Shown here one piece after another: positions 49,631 through 57,894 of a stretch of 64,000 nt of DNA. The first letter of the stretch is position 1; each line of letters opens with the position of its first letter. Source of the stretch: an uncultured Prevotellaceae bacterium (GTDB lineage: Bacteria; Bacteroidota; Bacteroidia; Bacteroidales; Bacteroidaceae); NCBI GenBank assembly GCA_900314755.1, contig OMWH01000024.1:1-64000 (forward strand). The letters run 5' to 3'. The notes under the pieces were generated by a model. That model saw nothing but the letters and a program-made list of their open reading frames with translations. It searched no databases and was not told where the DNA came from. Position numbers and translations under genes: made by a program.

Positions 49631-49740
49631 TCGATACAGCCAAACAAATCGGGAAAAAAGTGCAAATGTGTGGAGCAAACATCTACCAAATCATACTCTT
49701 CCTGCTCACCGTCATAGACCAGGTCGCCAGTGATCTGATG

Positions 49741-50245
49741 TTAGCATAGATTCCATGATATTATAGTGGAAAGGGGGAAACCCTCTCTAAGACACATAGC
49801 GGAAAAGCGGTCATATACAATATAAATACCCTTATACTGATAAATAAACTGATTGTCTGACAAACTTTCAAGAGTAGCTTCGATACTACTGAGAGCAGGC
49901 AGACGATATTTGGCGATAAATGCCTGCACCATAGGAGATTTCACTTGGTACTCACAGGCTTTTGCCGATACTAGTGCGGCCTAATATGTTGTAAGCCCCG
50001 CATAATAATTCTCAAAAGTTACTTCTTCCTCATCGATCAATTCTTGTACCGCCACATCAACATCCTTCTCTGTTATCGAAGAACTGATTTATGTCCAGGA
50101 CTTCCTGAGGATGCTTTGGAATGGTGAGATATTCTGATTTTAAAATCAATGCAAAAGTGGAAAAAATCGATATTAGTAAGTCTGCTTTGAAGAATGCATG
50201 GAACACAACTACATTATACAAAATCCAGCTCTCTGTGGAATCCAA
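49741..50245 (-). pseudogene. Decayed AAA ATPase C-terminus
   Basis: Conceptual translation on the minus strand gives LTIPKHPQEVLDINQFFDN, then after a frameshift DVAVQELIDEEEVTFENYY, an in-frame TAG, and AALVSAKACEYQVKSPMVQA followed by FIAKYRLPALSSIEATLESL and NQFIYQYKGIYIVYDRF. The SPMVQAFIAKYRLP...IYIVYDRF block is the winged-helix end of the archaeal-type AAA ATPases common in Bacteroidota. The N-terminal ATPase part is missing. At least one frameshift and one stop show that it is dead. Confidence 0.7.
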
Positions 50246-50365
50246 TAAAAGAAAGAATAAAGTGTCCTACTCTATTATTCCTTCTAACTAAGCGTAAATT
50301 TCTAACTGAGTGAAGAAGAAACCAATATTATGATGACAATATTTGGGTATTTCAATTAAAAAGGT

Positions 50366-50373
50366 TACCTTTG
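50366..50373 (+). promoter_or_regulatory. -7 promoter element (TACCTTTG) restarting the EPS operon
   Basis: TACCTTTG lies 27 bp upstream of ATG 50400. It would drive the distal EPS genes separated from the main operon by the ATPase insertion, and it excludes the longer in-frame start at 50343. Confidence 0.65.
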
Positions 50374-50399
50374 CAACCGTTTACAAAACATCCATCAAA

Positions 50400-51209
50400 A
50401 TGTGTCAAGATTTAGTATCTATTATTATGCCGACTTTTAATACTGCGAAATTTGTTTCCGACAGTATTGAAAGCGTTCTGAATCAGACATATACAAATCT
50501 AGAATTGCTCATCACTGACGATGGCTCTTCAGATGGAACAAGAGATATTCTTGAGAATTATAAGAAAAAAGATTCAAGAATCAAGGTTTTTTATTTGGAA
50601 GGTAACCAAGGAGCAGGTCCTGCACGTAACAAATGTTTGAAAGAGGCACAAGGACGCTATATAGCATTTTGCGATAGCGACGACAGATGGATACCCACTA
50701 AATTGGAAAAACAAATTCAGTTTATTCAGGAGAAAAATTGTAGTCTCACTTATTCCTCTTATATTCTTTGTGATGAAGACAATCGAGAAGAAGGCATTTT
50801 CATTGCACCAAAGAAAGTGACTTATGCAGGAATGCTGAGAGATGACAAAATAGGATTTCTGACTGCTTTATACGACTTAAAAGCTGTAGGCGAAAAATTC
50901 TACTTTCCATCACTTCGTAAACGACAAGATTGGGCAATGGTCATCCTGTTGCTAAAAAAGTGTCGTGTCGCATATGGTTTAAAAGAACCATTAGCTTACT
51001 ATCGCCTTCGCCATAACTCTATTTCGAGAAATAAATGTGCACTGATTAGTTATAATGCCAATGTTTATAAACAAATCCTTGGTTTTTCCACATTCAAAGC
51101 GTATCTTTTCCTTTTTACAATATTCCTTCCAACCTATGCAATAAAAATGATAAAACTCAAATTTGACAGTTTCTTTTTTATGAGAAAACGGAAAAACAGT
51201 TTTAATTAA
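50400..51209 (+). CDS. Glycosyltransferase family 2
   Basis: The start at ATG 50400 is chosen because a -7 element overlaps the upstream extension. The 269-residue protein has the full GT2 A-fold: VSIIMPTFNTAKFVSDSIES, TDDGSSDGTRDILENY, YLEGNQGAGPARNKCLKEA, GRYIAFCDSDDRWIPTKLE (DxD), RQDWAMVILLLKK. It resembles capsule glycosyltransferases that add hexoses. A hydrophobic C-terminal segment is present. It is the first gene after the ATPase island. Confidence 0.9.
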   Translation: MCQDLVSIIMPTFNTAKFVSDSIESVLNQTYTNLELLITDDGSSDGTRDILENYKKKDSRIKVFYLEGNQGAGPARNKCLKEAQGRYIAFCDSDDRWIPTKLEKQIQFIQEKNCSLTYSSYILCDEDNREEGIFIAPKKVTYAGMLRDDKIGFLTALYDLKAVGEKFYFPSLRKRQDWAMVILLLKKCRVAYGLKEPLAYYRLRHNSISRNKCALISYNANVYKQILGFSTFKAYLFLFTIFLPTYAIKMIKLKFDSFFFMRKRKNSFN

Positions 51210-51283
51210 AAGTGATATTTTTACTCATATAAAGGCAATAATACTCCCTTTTGATAGTTATAATTTATAAAAGGACATTGCTA

Positions 51284-52366
51284 ATGATTATATATATACT
51301 CGCAACATTTATTGTAAGTGCCGTTTGTGGATTTATCTTTACACCTTTAATCTTAGACTTCTGTCAAAGGAAAAACCTCTATGATATCCCCAACGGTCGG
51401 AAAGTACACAAAAACGCTACGCCACGAATGGGAGGGGTGTCTTTTTTCCCGAGCATGCTGACAGCTTCCCTTCTGGTATTATTGTTTTATCCGGGTATCG
51501 AGGGACGTAACCTGACATTGAACATATGGACGGTATCCTTCCTCATGGGACTAATCATTATCTATGCGTTAGGAATTATTGATGACCTGGTGGGACTTAA
51601 TGCCCTGACCAAGTTCACCGTACAGATTCTCGGTGGGTGTCTGTTCCCCTTATGCGGACTGTACATCAATAACCTTTACGGACTCTTTGGCATTTACGAG
51701 ATTTCCTCTTTCGTTGGTATCCCACTGACTGTCTTTATGATTGTTTTCGTCAGCAATGCCATCAATCTGATAGACGGCATCGACGGCTTAGCAGGTAGTA
51801 TCTCGCTCATTACATTAACGGGGTTCCTTGTCTATTTTATCCATTATCGAGTCTTTTTCCCCACCTACACTATCTTAGTAGCAGGACTGATAGGTGCCCT
51901 GGTTGCATTCCTCTATTTCAACTTGTTTGGAAAATTGGAAAAGAACACGAAGATATTCATGGGAGATTCCGGCTCTTTGTCGTTAGGGTTTTTCTTAGGG
52001 TTCCTGTTTATCAAATGCGCCTCGGATAACACGGCGATATGGCAAACACGCCAGGAAGCACTTCTTGTACCCCTCACCCTACTCTTCGTCCCGATGGCAG
52101 ATGTCGTCAGGGTGACTATCTATCGGTTTATCCATCACAAGCCACTCTTCTTGGCAGACAAGAACCATATCCACCACAAACTGATGAGGGCAGGACTTAC
52201 TCAGCATCAGACTCTTGCCTGCATCCTCTGTCTGTCGGTGTTTTTCGTCATCCTCAACTATCTCCTTTACACCGTACTATCCTCTACCTGGATTCTTGTC
52301 ATTGACATCCTTTGCTACAGCCTGTTCAATATGGGTATCAACACCCAAATTCAGAACCACGCCTGA
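51284..52366 (+). CDS. Polytopic undecaprenyl-phosphate sugar-1-phosphate transferase (WecA/TagO/MraY family)
   Basis: The start is taken at ATG 51284 (MIIYILATFIVSAVCGFIF). The 360-residue protein has about ten membrane helices and the family motifs IPNGRKVHKNATPRMGGVSF, GIIDDLVGLNALTKF, SNAINLIDGIDGLAGSI, FMGDSGSLSLGFFLG, and KNHIHHKLMRAGLT with the catalytic His segment. It transfers a GlcNAc-1-phosphate-type group from the UDP-sugar to undecaprenyl phosphate, starting lipid-linked glycan synthesis. A second, unrelated initiating enzyme is encoded just downstream, so one may serve another glycan. Confidence 0.92.
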   Translation: MIIYILATFIVSAVCGFIFTPLILDFCQRKNLYDIPNGRKVHKNATPRMGGVSFFPSMLTASLLVLLFYPGIEGRNLTLNIWTVSFLMGLIIIYALGIIDDLVGLNALTKFTVQILGGCLFPLCGLYINNLYGLFGIYEISSFVGIPLTVFMIVFVSNAINLIDGIDGLAGSISLITLTGFLVYFIHYRVFFPTYTILVAGLIGALVAFLYFNLFGKLEKNTKIFMGDSGSLSLGFFLGFLFIKCASDNTAIWQTRQEALLVPLTLLFVPMADVVRVTIYRFIHHKPLFLADKNHIHHKLMRAGLTQHQTLACILCLSVFFVILNYLLYTVLSSTWILVIDILCYSLFNMGINTQIQNHA

Positions 52367-52500
52367 ACCCTACTGCTGTTCAAGAGTAAGCGCACCAAGA
52401 GCGGAATGGTATACTGGGTAAAACAGAAAGAATAAAAAAAAGGGCTGTGCAGACAATAATCATATAAGGTATGCCGTTCTATAGATAAAATAAACTGCTG

Positions 52501-53130
52501 ATGGAACAACACTACCCGTATATCTATGATGGAATGAATGCTTTTGAACGAGAGGTCAAACGGTGGTTTGACTTTTTCGGTGCCTTGATATTCCTCATCC
52601 TCTCCTCTCCCCTCTTCCTCATCTGCTATATCATGATCAAACGGGAAGACAAAGACGGACCAGTCATCTACAAGCAGGAACGCATCGGACGCTTCGGACG
52701 TCCTTTCACCATCTACAAGTTCCGCAGCATGGTGGTCAACGCCGAGGAGAACGGACCGGAGCTCTATAAGGCAGATGGAGACCAACGACTGACCAAGACG
52801 GGTAAGTTCCTGCGTAACCACCACCTCGACGAGTTGCCGCAACTGTGGAACGTGCTGAGAGGCGACATATCGTTTGTCGGTCCACGCCCTGAGCGGAAAT
52901 TCTATATCGACCAGATTATGAAACAGGACTGCCGGTATAAGTACCTCTATCAGATACGTCCGGGTGTCACCTCGTATGCTACCCTCTATAATGGTTATAC
53001 GGACACGATGGAGAAGATGCTCAAGCGTCTGGAGATGGATCTCGACTATCTCAAGCGCCGGTCGTGGTGGGAGGACATCAAGATTATGTTCCTTACCGTC
53101 ACTCATGTAGCGGCAGGCAAGAAATTCTAA
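52501..53130 (+). CDS. Monotopic phosphoglycosyl transferase (bacterial sugar transferase)
   Basis: The 209-residue protein is the catalytic domain of the WbaP/WcaJ/PglC family without the N-terminal four-helix part. It shows a re-entrant hydrophobic helix (FFGALIFLILSSPLFLICY), DGPVIYKQERIGRFGRPF, TIYKFRSMVVNAEENGP, LDELPQLWNVLRGDISFVGP (catalytic D-E) and RPGVTSYATLY. It loads the first sugar phosphate onto undecaprenyl phosphate. The compact form is typical of Bacteroidota capsule loci. It precedes the Wzi-like gene by 15 bp. Confidence 0.92.
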   Translation: MEQHYPYIYDGMNAFEREVKRWFDFFGALIFLILSSPLFLICYIMIKREDKDGPVIYKQERIGRFGRPFTIYKFRSMVVNAEENGPELYKADGDQRLTKTGKFLRNHHLDELPQLWNVLRGDISFVGPRPERKFYIDQIMKQDCRYKYLYQIRPGVTSYATLYNGYTDTMEKMLKRLEMDLDYLKRRSWWEDIKIMFLTVTHVAAGKKF

Positions 53131-53145
53131 ATACCCCTTAAGCCT

Positions 53146-54642
53146 ATGACAAATAAATACTTTTACCTCATCCTTGCCCTCCTCGCCCATACGTCAGTGG
53201 CAGGGGCACAGGACTCACTGGGTACCCATATCACCTACGACGTGACGGCAGAGACTGCTGTGGGTACTGGTGACTATACTGCTTTTCAGTTGGCGACCAA
53301 CCGCCATCACGCCCTGGGAACCCGTTCCAATACGGCTTATCTGCGTGGAGCGGTGAATATAGAGCATGTCTTCAACAAGAACTGGAAACTGTCAGGAGCT
53401 GTTGATGCCATCGGTTCCCTGCATGCTGACCATAAGGTCTATCTGCAGCAGTGTTATGTCAACCTCTCCTGGAAGTCGTTCTTCTTGGAAGCGGGCAGTC
53501 GGGAACAGCCACAGGTAGTACGTGACAACTTGCTGTCCAGCGGTTCTTTCGTCAAGGGTACGAATGCCAAGCCTATCCCACAGGTTCATGTGGGTACCAA
53601 CGGGTTCTGGACGGTTCCCTTTACCAAGAAGTGGGTACAGATTAACTTTGACTTCGGCTACGGTAAGTTCTTGGATAATCATTTCCACGAGAGACAGTTC
53701 AATGAGGGTAATAACGCCAGATACACCAAAGGAGCCTATTACCATCAGAAGCATCTGTATATCCGCAGTAATCCCGACAAGCCCGTCTTTGTCATGGTGG
53801 GCATTGAGCATGCCGTACAGTTCGGAGGTACCATGTACAAATATGAGAACGGAGAACTCGTGGCAAAAAAGAAACCAGCCAACCTGAAGGCGTTCTGGAG
53901 AGCCATCCTTCCCACAGGTGATAGCCAATATTTTGAGAATGAAGCGATGGAAGACTGGGTCTATGGCAACCATATCGGTGTGATGACCTACCAGATTGGT
54001 TGGAATATCAATCAGGACCATCAGGTACAGGCATATCTCGACAATCCTTTTGAGGATGGGTCTGGTGTCCGCAAGGGTAATGGATGGGACGGTCTGTGGG
54101 GACTGCAATACACCAACAAAACGGCAGGCAGGCAGTATGTGCGTGGTGCTGTCTTTGAGTATTTCCAGAGCACCAACCAGTCGGGTCCTATCCATTGGGA
54201 TGGTGGTGACTATCCAGAACCTATCCGTAGTCAGATAAAAGATAAAGTAACTGGTGTTGACGAATATTACAATCATTCTTTCTATGATGGATATGCCTAT
54301 TACGGTATGACACCTGGTAATGCACTCATCCCCTCTCCTATATATAATAAGGATGGATACCTTGCTTACCGCGACAACCGCATCAAGGCTTGGCATTTGG
54401 GGGTCAATGGTGAGATCACTGACCGCCTGTCCTATCTGGTGAAGGGGTCGTACCGAGAGGGATGGGGCACCTATTATACTCCGCTACAACCCAAGCATCA
54501 CTCTTTCGACGCCATGTTCCAAGGAACGTATCAACTTGGTCCTTGGCAATTCTCTGCGGCGTATGCTTTCGACAAGGGCAATATCTATGGCGACTGTTCT
54601 ACGTTTAACTTCAAAATTAACTTCCATGGCAAAATCTTATAA
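53146..54642 (+). CDS. Capsule assembly outer-membrane protein (Wzi-like)
   Basis: The 498-residue protein has a signal peptide (SVAGA|QDS) and alternating beta-strand sequence ending in a strand with terminal Leu (FNFKINFHGKIL), as in an outer-membrane barrel. It matches the Wzi family in LATNRHHALGTRSNTAYLRG, WKSFFLEAGSREQPQ, NDNLLSSGSFVKG-like VRDNLLSSGSFVKGTNA and AFWRAILPTGDS. Wzi binds or organises capsule at the cell surface, and as the last export gene of the locus it supports a cell-attached polymer. Its 3' end overlaps the next gene by 17 bp. Confidence 0.9.
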   Translation: MTNKYFYLILALLAHTSVAGAQDSLGTHITYDVTAETAVGTGDYTAFQLATNRHHALGTRSNTAYLRGAVNIEHVFNKNWKLSGAVDAIGSLHADHKVYLQQCYVNLSWKSFFLEAGSREQPQVVRDNLLSSGSFVKGTNAKPIPQVHVGTNGFWTVPFTKKWVQINFDFGYGKFLDNHFHERQFNEGNNARYTKGAYYHQKHLYIRSNPDKPVFVMVGIEHAVQFGGTMYKYENGELVAKKKPANLKAFWRAILPTGDSQYFENEAMEDWVYGNHIGVMTYQIGWNINQDHQVQAYLDNPFEDGSGVRKGNGWDGLWGLQYTNKTAGRQYVRGAVFEYFQSTNQSGPIHWDGGDYPEPIRSQIKDKVTGVDEYYNHSFYDGYAYYGMTPGNALIPSPIYNKDGYLAYRDNRIKAWHLGVNGEITDRLSYLVKGSYREGWGTYYTPLQPKHHSFDAMFQGTYQLGPWQFSAAYAFDKGNIYGDCSTFNFKINFHGKIL

Positions 54643-55030
54643 AATCATCAGACATCTGACATCATACATCTTACTTCTTACATCATCCATCTTCCTTCTC
54701 ACTTCCTGCCAGGAGGGAGGAGAGGCAGGTGACCTGTTCGGACAATGGAGGATGGCAGACTCTGACAGTAAATACGTTAGTTTCTCTGGATCACTCACAC
54801 GATTCAGGGACAAGGATGCCAGTGAGGTCTATGGCAATTTCCAACACAAGGGTGACAGTCTCTTCATCCAGTGTTACTCCATCGAAGGGGTACTTTCTGA
54901 TACGATAACCATCGAGGAGTCTTTCGGTTTCAAGCCCTTCAACAATATCCGGGTGAAGATAGAGTCGCTCAATGGAGACATCATGGTACTGAGCAAGGAC
55001 GGGCAAAAGTGGAACTTCTATAAATACTAA
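54626..55030 (+). CDS. Small lipoprotein with a repeat-derived signal peptide
   Basis: ATG 54626 opens a 134-residue protein whose signal peptide (HLTSYILLLTSSIFLLTSC) ends in a lipobox cysteine near residue 29. The DNA for this signal is a degenerate ACATCTTAC/TCATCC word repeat, so the signal seems to have grown from junction repeat. The mature part is a lipocalin-like beta-rich domain (DLFGQWRMADSDSKYVSF, ITIEESFGFKPFNNIRVKIE, LSKDGQKWNFYKY) close to Bacteroidota lipocalin-like lipoproteins of unknown role. It overlaps Wzi and closes the EPS transcript ahead of a strong terminator. Confidence 0.75.
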   Translation: MAKSYKIIRHLTSYILLLTSSIFLLTSCQEGGEAGDLFGQWRMADSDSKYVSFSGSLTRFRDKDASEVYGNFQHKGDSLFIQCYSIEGVLSDTITIEESFGFKPFNNIRVKIESLNGDIMVLSKDGQKWNFYKY

Positions 55031-55073
55031 AGCCACTCTCAACTCTAAACTCTAAACTCTCATCTCAAGTATA

Positions 55074-55109
55074 GGGATTTCCCCCACACAGTTTAGGGGA
55101 AATCCTTTT
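55074..55109 (+). terminator. Rho-independent terminator at the end of the EPS locus
   Basis: GGATTTCCCC and GGGGAAATCC form a perfect 10-bp stem (55074-55083 and 55096-55105) followed by TTTTC. A run of CTCTAAA heptamers (55036-55065) precedes it. Confidence 0.85.
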
Positions 55110-55129
55110 CTTATGCATCATTTTCTTCT

Positions 55130-55137
55130 TACCTTTG
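55130..55137 (+). promoter_or_regulatory. -7 promoter element (TACCTTTG)
   Basis: TACCTTTG lies 43 bp upstream of ATG 55180. Confidence 0.65.
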
Positions 55138-55179
55138 CATCGTAAAAAGTAACATTTTGTTGAACTGATAAAATACAAT

Positions 55180-56190
55180 ATGAAGAAGATGATGATCGCC
55201 CTGGTAGCAATGCTGACATTCGCAGCAACGGGCAAGGCAATGAGCTACGAGCAGGCTCGCAACGAGGCTCTTTTCCTCACGGACAAGATGGCTTACGAGC
55301 TGAACCTGACAGAAGAGCAGTATGAGGCTGCTTATGAGATTAACCTCGACTACCTGATGGGTGTCACCAGTTATGATGATGTATACGGCATTTACTGGGA
55401 GCGTCGTAACCTCGACCTGAGCTATATCCTGCTCGACTGGCAGCTGAGTGCTTTCCGTGCCGCCACCTATTTCTATCGTCCCCTCTACTGGGCAGACGGC
55501 TACTGGCACTTCGGTGTCTATGCCCGCTATCCTCACCGTGACTACTTCTACTATGGCCGTCCGGTATTCTACGCCAGCTATCGTGGAGGACATGCATGGC
55601 ATCGTGTAGGAGGACGTGGATGGTATCACGGTCGTCGCGACATCTACATCCACCATCACCACACCCACCATTTCGGAATGCGTGACGGATGGAACCGCGG
55701 AGACTATCGCCACCATCACAACGGTGTACGCCACAGCTCTACCCGTACGACTGTGAATAACCGGGAAATCAGTCGCAACAGGGATGATTCTCGCAACAGG
55801 GATTACTCTCGCAATAGGGACTATTCTCGCAACAACAGTGGGTCTCACCATCACAATATCGACAGAAGGGGTATTGAGGACCGCTCTTCCAGAACAATTG
55901 ACCGTTCAAGGAGTATCGACCGTTCAAGGTCTATCGAACGCACAAGAACCCTCGACAACAGCAGAGGCAGCATCAGCAGAAGTTCCTCTTCCCTCGACAA
56001 CAGCAGAGGCAGTTTCAGCAGAGGTTCCTCTTCCTCTATGCGCAGCAGCTCTGGCAGTGGATCATTCAGCAGAGGTGGTAGCTTCAGTGGAGGCAGAAGC
56101 TCTGGCGGAGGATCATTCAGCAGAGGCGGAGGTGGCTTCAGCGGAGGCAGAAGCTCTGGCGGAGGCCATGGCTACGGAGGTCGTCGTTAA
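55180..56190 (+). CDS. Secreted His-rich, RS/RGG-repeat protein of unknown function
   Basis: The 336-residue protein has a signal peptide (MKKMMIALVAMLTFAATGKA). A helical domain follows (LTDKMAYELNLTEEQYEAAY, EINLDYLMGVTSYDDVYGIY), then a Tyr/Trp/His-rich stretch (YRPLYWADGYWHFGVYA, HHHHTHHFGMRDGW). After residue 190 come low-complexity blocks: SRNRDYSRNRDYSRN, RSIDRSRSIERTRT, DNSRGSxSRGSSS and finally GGG/SGGRSS repeats. The His cluster could bind metal, and the Arg/Ser/Gly blocks could bind polyanions. No family is certain. The 3' end overlaps the convergent phosphatase gene. Confidence 0.85.
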   Translation: MKKMMIALVAMLTFAATGKAMSYEQARNEALFLTDKMAYELNLTEEQYEAAYEINLDYLMGVTSYDDVYGIYWERRNLDLSYILLDWQLSAFRAATYFYRPLYWADGYWHFGVYARYPHRDYFYYGRPVFYASYRGGHAWHRVGGRGWYHGRRDIYIHHHHTHHFGMRDGWNRGDYRHHHNGVRHSSTRTTVNNREISRNRDDSRNRDYSRNRDYSRNNSGSHHHNIDRRGIEDRSSRTIDRSRSIDRSRSIERTRTLDNSRGSISRSSSSLDNSRGSFSRGSSSSMRSSSGSGSFSRGGSFSGGRSSGGGSFSRGGGGFSGGRSSGGGHGYGGRR

Positions 56191-56688
56191 GACCCTCACC
56201 TCGGCATTCATCATCCGCTGTACTTCTCGCATCGAGCACGATGCATAAACGGCTAATATCGCTTTATTGATAATACCGTGACCGACAGCCACCACTCGTT
56301 TTCCTTCGTAGGTGGCTGTCATTTTTTGTAGGAATTGCTGAGCCCTGTGCAACAAAGCGTCCTCTGTCTCGATATCATCTGGCCACACCTCCCCTCGCAG
56401 GTCGGGGATGAAACGTCCGGTAAAACTACCCCAGTCACGCTCTCTGAGCAAAGGAGTGGTCACCACTGGCAGATGATGAGGAACGGCAATAATCTCTGCC
56501 GTCTGTATAGCACGGCGCAGATCACTCGCCACTACAGCGTCAATCTCCTCATCAGCAAGACGCTGAGCCACCTGCAGGGCTTGTTCCCTACCCTGTTCAT
56601 TGAGTTCTCCCGGGGTCTGCCCCTGCATGATCTGTCGGGCATTATCCACCGTCTCACCATGCCGTACTAAGAAAATCGTTGTTGCCAT
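56113..56688 (-). CDS. Histidine phosphatase (phosphoglycerate mutase-like)
   Basis: The start is at ATG 56688 (MATTIFLVRHGETVDNARQI), and the RHG catalytic histidine is residue 10. Further landmarks are VVASDLRRAIQTAEII, LLRERDWGSFTGRF, and VVAVGHGIINKAIL with the second histidine. The family removes phosphate from small molecules or proteins; this one is unassigned. After the normal end (VRVLTTTS) the frame continues through antisense DNA of the convergent repeat gene, adding VAMASARASASAEATSASAE and creating a 78-bp tail-to-tail overlap. Confidence 0.88.
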   Translation of the reverse strand: MATTIFLVRHGETVDNARQIMQGQTPGELNEQGREQALQVAQRLADEEIDAVVASDLRRAIQTAEIIAVPHHLPVVTTPLLRERDWGSFTGRFIPDLRGEVWPDDIETEDALLHRAQQFLQKMTATYEGKRVVAVGHGIINKAILAVYASCSMREVQRMMNAEVRVLTTTSVAMASARASASAEATSASAE

Positions 56689-56747
56689 CAATGCAAAATT
56701 AATCATAAATTTTCAATTCCCAATGGTCATTTATCAATTATTTTTCC

Positions 56748-56755
56748 TAATTTTG
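56748..56755 (+). promoter_or_regulatory. -7 promoter element (TAATTTTG)
   Basis: TAATTTTG lies 25 bp upstream of ATG 56780, in the gap between divergent genes. Confidence 0.5.
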
Positions 56756-56779
56756 CAGAAACAAAAATAGAAAATAAAG

Positions 56780-57487
56780 ATGAAACTATTACAAAGTTCT
56801 ATTTTCCGGGCATTATGCTCCATCATCATCGGTGTCTTACTGCTGAAATATCCAGATAACTCTGTGACATGGCTCACCATGGCTATCGGTATCCTTTTCC
56901 TGTTATCGGGCATCATCGCCCTGATATCCTATTGGAATGCCCGCCGACATGCTGGTGATTATACGATTACAGATGCTGACGGAAATATCATCAGCGGCAC
57001 ACAGCCTGCCTTCCCCTTGGTGGGTCTGGGCAGTGTCATCCTCGGACTGACCCTCGTCCTGAGTCCTGACATGTTCGTCAAATGGCTGATGTATATCCTG
57101 GGTGCCATGCTGATACTGGGCAGCGTCAACCAGCTGATCGTACTGGTGGCGGCACGCCGCTATGGTTCCATAGGAGCCTTCTTCTGGATAGCCCCTGTCC
57201 TGATCTTCATCGCCGGTATCTTCATCTTCGTCAAACCGATGGAGAGTGCCGAACTGCCGATGATCATCCTGGGCTGGTGTATGCTGCTCTATGGTGTCAC
57301 GGAGACAATCAACTCTATCATGGTCTACACCTTACGCCGACGCATCAAACGTCAGCAAGAGGAAGCCGCAAAGGGACTGGAAGCCGAGGAGATTGCCACG
57401 GAAGTGAAAGAGGAACTGCCCCAACAACCTGTGGAAGAGGTGATCGAGGAGGTCTCTCAGAGTGATATCATTGTGGAGGAAGAATAA
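56780..57487 (+). CDS. DUF308/HdeD-family membrane protein
   Basis: The 235-residue protein has six membrane helices in three hairpins with the DUF308 pattern: AMLILGSVNQLIVL-type repeats, WLTMAIGILFLLSGIIALIS, FVKWLMYILGAMLILGSVNQ, ILGWCMLLYGVTETINSIMV. The acidic cytoplasmic tail (EVKEELPQQPVEEVIEEVSQ) is long for the family. HdeD of E. coli is linked to acid resistance, but most members are uncharacterised. It stands alone with its own promoter. Confidence 0.85.
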   Translation: MKLLQSSIFRALCSIIIGVLLLKYPDNSVTWLTMAIGILFLLSGIIALISYWNARRHAGDYTITDADGNIISGTQPAFPLVGLGSVILGLTLVLSPDMFVKWLMYILGAMLILGSVNQLIVLVAARRYGSIGAFFWIAPVLIFIAGIFIFVKPMESAELPMIILGWCMLLYGVTETINSIMVYTLRRRIKRQQEEAAKGLEAEEIATEVKEELPQQPVEEVIEEVSQSDIIVEEE

Positions 57488-57526
57488 AAAGTCTGCCTAA
57501 AATTTTGTGGAGTCCGAAAATATTCG

Positions 57527-57534
57527 TACCTTTG
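57527..57534 (+). promoter_or_regulatory. -7 promoter element (TACCTTTG) for L31
   Basis: TACCTTTG lies 51 bp upstream of the L31 start. Confidence 0.65.
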
Positions 57535-57585
57535 CACCCGCTTTATGCGATTATAGTAAATAACAAATAATAAGTAACAATTAAA

Positions 57586-57792
57586 ATGAAAAAAGGTATT
57601 CATCCAGACAACTATCGCCCCGTCGTGTTCAAGGACATGTCCAACGGCGATATGTTCCTTTCGCGTTCTACCGCAAAGATCGAAATCTCGAGCACCTCTC
57701 ACCCCTTCTATACTGGTAAGAGCAAGCTCGTGGATACTGCAGGTCGCGTAGACAAGTTCATGAGCCGCTACGGTAAGGCTGCGAAGAAATAA
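57586..57792 (+). CDS. rpmE2: 50S ribosomal protein L31 type B
   Basis: The 68-residue protein [60 protein letters not shown] is the L31 type B family. It lacks the CxxC zinc residues of type A, so it needs no zinc. It is slightly shorter than usual at the C-terminus. A terminator follows at 57819. Confidence 0.95.
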   Translation: MKKGIHPDNYRPVVFKDMSNGDMFLSRSTAKIEISSTSHPFYTGKSKLVDTAGRVDKFMSRYGKAAKK

Positions 57793-57818
57793 AACGATAT
57801 TTCCACGTAAGAAAGATA

Positions 57819-57866
57819 AAAGGTGCTGCCTGGGTAGTTGCATATGCCAAGGAGAGCACCTTTTTT
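57819..57866 (+). terminator. Rho-independent terminator after L31
   Basis: AAAGGTGCT and AGCACCTTTTTT form a stem with a T-run, enclosing a loop of about 27 nt. Confidence 0.8.
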
Positions 57867-57894
57867 AATACTAACCCATAACAAATCACCAACA

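Noticed and set aside
50343-50399. Earlier start of the GT2 gene
   Set aside because: The extension contains a TACCTTTG promoter word, and GT2 proteins begin near the VSIIMPTFN motif.
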